Assembly: GCA_023461135.1 (NCBI GenBank)
Contig: JAEWNX010000170.1
Span: 1 to 10,104, forward strand
Length of the DNA: 10,104 nucleotides
Direction: 5' to 3'
Source: Pseudomonadota bacterium
Lineage (GTDB): Bacteria > Pseudomonadota > Alphaproteobacteria > Caulobacterales > Aquidulcibacteraceae
Below, piece after piece: positions 7,255-10,104 of the stretch. The position numbers were made by a program, and so were the translations under genes. Position 1 is the stretch's first letter; each line of letters opens with the position of its first letter. Below the pieces are notes generated by a model. The model ran no database searches, was not told where the DNA came from, and saw only the letters and a program-made list of their open reading frames with translations.

Positions 7255-7680
7255 TCATTGGCCAGCCCCTAGGTCAATCCGGTTCAACTCCGCCGAAATA
7301 ATGACGAAACCGAGAGCCAACGGATAGTCGTCCGTCAGACTGATATGGATGTGCGGCGTATGCCCCGGAGGGGTCAATTGTTCCAACCGTCGCGCCGCCC
7401 CATTGGTGAGGCGCATGGTGGGCTGGCCGCTGGGCAAGTTTACCACCCCCATGTCCCGCCAAAACACCCCTTGTTTCAAGCCTGTACCTAGGGCCTTGGA
7501 ACACGCCTCCTTGGCCGCGAAGCGCTTGGCGTAGGTAGCTGCTCGTTCCAGAGGCTTCCGCTCCGCCCGGGCCCGCTCGGGCTCGGTATAGATGCGTTGG
7601 ATGAACCGATCGCCAAAGCGGGCGAGCGTCTGCTCGATGCGCCGGATGTCGATGATGTCGGACCCGATCCCCAGGATCAT
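7255..7680 (-). CDS. acpS: Holo-[acyl-carrier-protein] synthase
   Basis: Transfers the 4'-phosphopantetheine arm of coenzyme A to the serine of acyl carrier protein, switching on ACP for fatty-acid synthesis. The 141-residue length is close to that of group I AcpS enzymes. The N-terminus [12 protein letters not shown] carries the Mg-binding Asp8, and [15 protein letters not shown] at 53-67 holds the second metal ligand Glu58 and the CoA-binding region. The C-terminal [18 protein letters not shown] segment is also typical. The ATG lies 8 bases after the pdxJ stop, with an AAGG sequence near the end of pdxJ as the possible ribosome-binding site. The pdxJ-acpS pairing is common in Proteobacteria and suggests one transcript. 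Confidence 0.95.
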   Translation of the reverse strand: MILGIGSDIIDIRRIEQTLARFGDRFIQRIYTEPERARAERKPLERAATYAKRFAAKEACSKALGTGLKQGVFWRDMGVVNLPSGQPTMRLTNGAARRLEQLTPPGHTPHIHISLTDDYPLALGFVIISAELNRIDLGAGQ

Positions 7681-7688
7681 GGGGCTGC

Positions 7689-8447
7689 TTAACCTTGCCC
7701 ACGGGCGGCGTCGATCCGCCGGCGCATTTCGGCCACGGCCTCCTCAAGCCCGACGAAGATCGCCTCGCCGACCAGGAAATGGCCGATGTTGAGTTCGGCC
7801 ACTTCCGGGATGGCCGCGATCGGGGCGACAGTCTCGTAATCGATGCCATGACCGGCGTGAACTTCGAGGCCGAGTGAGGCGGCTTGCGTCGCGCCCGCCC
7901 GGAGCGCGGCGAGGATGGCGCTCGCATCCTTCGCGTTGCCGTCGCGCACAGCATCGCAGAAGGCGCCCGTGTGTAGTTCAATGACTTCGGCCCCGGTGCG
8001 GCTCGCCGCTTCGATCTGCATCGGGTCGGCGCCGATGAAGAGAGACACGCGGCTGCCGTTTTCGCGCAGCTTCGCCACGAACGGCGCAATCCAGTTGTGA
8101 CCGGCCGCGACATCGAGCCCGCCTTCCGTCGTGCGCTCTTCCCGACGTTCAGGCACGAGGCACACGGCAGGCGGGCGATGTTTGAGCGCGATGTCGAGCA
8201 TCTCGGAGGTCACGGCCATTTCCAGGTTCAGCGGACGACCGCGGTCACGCAGCATGACCGAGAGGCGTTCAATGTCGCTGTCGGAGATGTGCCTGCGATC
8301 TTCGCGCAAGTGCGCGGTCACGCCGTCTGCGCCCGCCTCCAGCGCGACGATTGCGGCGCGCATCGGATCGGGATAGGCGACGCCGCGCGCATTCCGGATG
8401 GTCGCGACGTGATCGATGTTGACGCCAAGACGAACACGCTTGGTCAT
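7689..8447 (-). CDS. pdxJ: Pyridoxine 5'-phosphate synthase
   Basis: Condenses 1-deoxy-D-xylulose 5-phosphate with 3-amino-2-oxopropyl phosphate to form pyridoxine 5'-phosphate in the DXP-dependent vitamin B6 pathway; cytoplasmic TIM barrel. The 252-residue product aligns by eye along its whole length with E. coli PdxJ. Visible motifs are [16 protein letters not shown] (7-22), HLREDRRH with His46, LNLEMAVT with Glu76, TTEGGLDVA (106-114), IELHTG with Glu157, AGHG with His200, and ELNIGH (218-223). The frame is open to an ATG at 8648, but those 67 extra residues are Arg-rich and lie inside pyrE. The ATG at 8447 gives the family N-terminus [13 protein letters not shown] and overlaps the pyrE stop as ATGA, implying translational coupling. 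Confidence 0.97.
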   Translation of the reverse strand: MTKRVRLGVNIDHVATIRNARGVAYPDPMRAAIVALEAGADGVTAHLREDRRHISDSDIERLSVMLRDRGRPLNLEMAVTSEMLDIALKHRPPAVCLVPERREERTTEGGLDVAAGHNWIAPFVAKLRENGSRVSLFIGADPMQIEAASRTGAEVIELHTGAFCDAVRDGNAKDASAILAALRAGATQAASLGLEVHAGHGIDYETVAPIAAIPEVAELNIGHFLVGEAIFVGLEEAVAEMRRRIDAARGQG

Positions 8448-9028
8448 GCCGCCAGCCCGCGCGAACCGGGTTTCACGGCCGGGATCGCAGCCAGTTCCGG
8501 CGGCAACTGGTCCGCCGGGTAAGCAGGCGCGCTGACGCTCGCGAGCGAGACGAGCTTCGCGCCTATGTCCGCCTTGCCGCCGGAGCGGTCGATCAAGCAG
8601 GCCGCGCCGACGAGTTCGCCGGGATGGCCGCGGATAGCGTCGAGACATTCGCGCGACGACAGGCCCGTCGTCACCACATCTTCCACCATCAGCACGCGCT
8701 CGCCCGGCTTGATCGAGAAGCCGCGGCGCAACTGGAATTGACCGCCCTCGCGTTCGACGAACATCGCGCGCGCGCCAAGATGGCGCGCGGTTTCATAGCC
8801 CGGAATGATGGCGCCGACGGCGGGAGAGACGACAGCGTCGATCTTGCCAAACGTCGCCTTCGCCTTTTCCGCAAGAGCGCGGCAGAGGCGTTCGGTGCGC
8901 GCGGGATCCATGAACACCGCGTTCTTCTGGAAAAACACGGGCGAATGCAGCCCGGAGGAGAGGATGAAATGCCCCTCCAGCAGCGCGCCGGCGGCGCGGA
9001 ATTCGTCGAGCACTTGATCCTGATTCAT
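8444..9028 (-). CDS. pyrE: Orotate phosphoribosyltransferase
   Basis: Joins orotate and PRPP to give orotidine 5'-monophosphate in pyrimidine synthesis. The product has 194 residues, typical of the alphaproteobacterial form. Motifs are [12 protein letters not shown] at 19-30, [18 protein letters not shown] at 68-85, [14 protein letters not shown] at 91-104, and the PRPP-binding loop [13 protein letters not shown] at 112-124. The frame is open upstream to 9349, but the added 107 residues lie within rel and resemble nothing in PyrE. ATG 9028 matches the family N-terminus. The 38-base gap after rel holds no obvious ribosome-binding sequence, so start efficiency may depend on rel translation or an unusual site. 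The TGA overlaps the pdxJ ATG. Confidence 0.95.
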   Translation of the reverse strand: MNQDQVLDEFRAAGALLEGHFILSSGLHSPVFFQKNAVFMDPARTERLCRALAEKAKATFGKIDAVVSPAVGAIIPGYETARHLGARAMFVEREGGQFQLRRGFSIKPGERVLMVEDVVTTGLSSRECLDAIRGHPGELVGAACLIDRSGGKADIGAKLVSLASVSAPAYPADQLPPELAAIPAVKPGSRGLAA

Positions 9029-9066
9029 GGGGTGGATGTAGCACCCGGGAAGGCGCGGCGAAACGT

Positions 9067-10104
9067 CTAGCCCTTGACCCGCTCGGCTTCTTTCACCGCC
9101 TTCGAGGTCCGGATCGCGGCGAGAATGTTCGTGAGGTGGCGGGCGTCGGCCACTTCGATGTCGAACGCCATGTCGAAAAAATCCACCGTGCGCTTGACCA
9201 TGCGCAGGTTGAGGATGTCGCCCTGGTTCTCGGCAATCGTCTTGCAGAGCTCGGCCAACACGCCGCGCTTGTTCTCGACCGTGACACGGATGCGGCCCGC
9301 CGCCAGCGTGCGCGCGAGCGCAGTATGCGTCCAGGCGAGATCGACCCATTCGTCGGCGCCTTCGAGCGCGGCGAGTTCATCGCAATCGATGGTGTGGATG
9401 ACGATACCTTTGCCGGGCGTTTGCACGCCGACGATGCGGTCGCCGGGGATGGGTGAGCAACACTCGGAGAAATGAAGCGCCACGCCGGGTGTCAGATCGC
9501 CGCCGCGCACATAGAGCTTGGCTTTTTCTCGCTCCATCGGCCGGCGCTTTTCATCGATGCGCACTTGAGCTTCGAGGCCGGGAAACGCGGCGACGGCAAC
9601 CGCGGACGCCTTGATCGAGCCCTCGCCGACCGCGACGAAAAGTTCTTCTTCATCGTGCTTGCCGAGGCGTTCCGCCGCTTGTTGCAGCGCGGTTTCGGCC
9701 AACTCGTGATTGTACCGGTGCAGCGCGTGCGCAACGAGATCGCGGCCCAGCCGCGCGAATTCCTCGCGCCGCGCGGCGCGCTCAAGCTTGCGCTGCGCGG
9801 CCTTGGCGCGGCCCGTTTTCGTCAGCGCTTCGAAGCCGGGCACCGGCGCTGCGCGTTCGCCCGTGATGATCTCCACCACGTCGCCGTTCTGCAGCACGCT
9901 GCGGAGCGGACGCTCGACGCCGTTGATCTTGGCGCCGACGAGGCGGTTGCCGATGTCCGAGTGCACGGCGTAGGCGAAGTCGAGCGGCGTCGCCCCTTGC
10001 GGCAGGGCGATCAGCGTGCCTTTCGGCGTGAACGAGAACACGTGATCGGAATACATTTCGAGCTTGGCGTGCTCGAGGAATTCCGTCGCATTGCCGCCAT
10101 GCTC
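9067..10104 (-). CDS. rel: RelA/SpoT-family (p)ppGpp synthetase/hydrolase, C-terminal regulatory half (partial)
   Basis: C-terminal half of a long RSH protein, the bifunctional enzyme that makes and degrades the stringent-response alarmone (p)ppGpp in Alphaproteobacteria. The 345 visible residues start in the linker [18 protein letters not shown], followed by the TGS domain at about 21-81 ([27 protein letters not shown] region). A helical region follows at about 85-200. Next is the conserved-cysteine segment [17 protein letters not shown] (Cys215, Cys216) with His237 and Cys241. The ACT domain covers about 271-341. The catalytic hydrolase and synthetase domains lie beyond base 10104, so whether both activities are intact cannot be seen. 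Alphaproteobacteria generally carry one long RSH gene, variously named rel, rsh or spoT. It is upstream of pyrE with a 38-base gap and is likely the head of, or an early gene in, the run. Confidence 0.95.
   Translation of the reverse strand, partial: EHGGNATEFLEHAKLEMYSDHVFSFTPKGTLIALPQGATPLDFAYAVHSDIGNRLVGAKINGVERPLRSVLQNGDVVEIITGERAAPVPGFEALTKTGRAKAAQRKLERAARREEFARLGRDLVAHALHRYNHELAETALQQAAERLGKHDEEELFVAVGEGSIKASAVAVAAFPGLEAQVRIDEKRRPMEREKAKLYVRGGDLTPGVALHFSECCSPIPGDRIVGVQTPGKGIVIHTIDCDELAALEGADEWVDLAWTHTALARTLAAGRIRVTVENKRGVLAELCKTIAENQGDILNLRMVKRTVDFFDMAFDIEVADARHLTNILAAIRTSKAVKEAERVKG

Noticed and set aside
8448..8648. 67-residue N-terminal extension of pdxJ
   Set aside because: It overlaps pyrE in another frame, is Arg-rich, and does not resemble PdxJ; the ATG at 8447 gives the family N-terminus.

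Overview
The window is a GC-rich, gene-dense stretch of a bacterial chromosome. Every gene that can be supported lies on the minus strand, so transcription runs from high to low coordinates. The gene order rel/spoT - pyrE - pdxJ - acpS - lepB - rnc - era - recO - parC is a housekeeping arrangement typical of Alphaproteobacteria. The protein sequences also look alphaproteobacterial, for example the Par[13 protein letters not shown] segment, the short ParC and the 194-residue PyrE. Order Caulobacterales (Hyphomonadaceae or relatives) is a guess from overall style; the class-level call is much firmer. No mobile elements, tRNA or rRNA genes, CRISPR arrays or phage genes were seen.

Layout in the direction of transcription. 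From 10104 to 9067 is the C-terminal half of a RelA/SpoT-type (p)ppGpp synthetase/hydrolase, cut by the window edge. It is followed by pyrE (orotate phosphoribosyltransferase), pdxJ (pyridoxine 5'-phosphate synthase; its ATG overlaps the pyrE stop) and acpS (holo-ACP synthase). After a 130-base gap come lepB (signal peptidase I), rnc (RNase III), era (overlapping rnc by 8 bases, GTG start), recO (3 bases after era) and parC (topoisomerase IV subunit A). A 99-base gap with the only conspicuous AT-rich promoter-like element separates parC from a second small unit: lemA followed 15 bases later by an HtpX-like membrane M48 metalloprotease. The protease uses a GTG start and runs off the low-coordinate edge of the window.

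The first block links stringent-response signalling, pyrimidine, PLP and fatty-acid cofactor supply, protein export, rRNA processing and ribosome assembly, DNA repair and chromosome decatenation. These are growth-linked functions packed with overlaps or short gaps that suggest co-transcription and translational coupling. The lemA/M48 pair is probably a separately controlled envelope-associated unit.

I found no clearly new system here. The points worth a second look are modest: the possible heat-shock-like element ahead of lemA-M48, start-site corrections (GTG for era and the M48 gene, internal ATGs for pdxJ and pyrE), the lack of room for a separate RNase III autoregulatory leader directly before rnc, and the natural Gln/Asp pair at the quinolone-determining positions of ParC.
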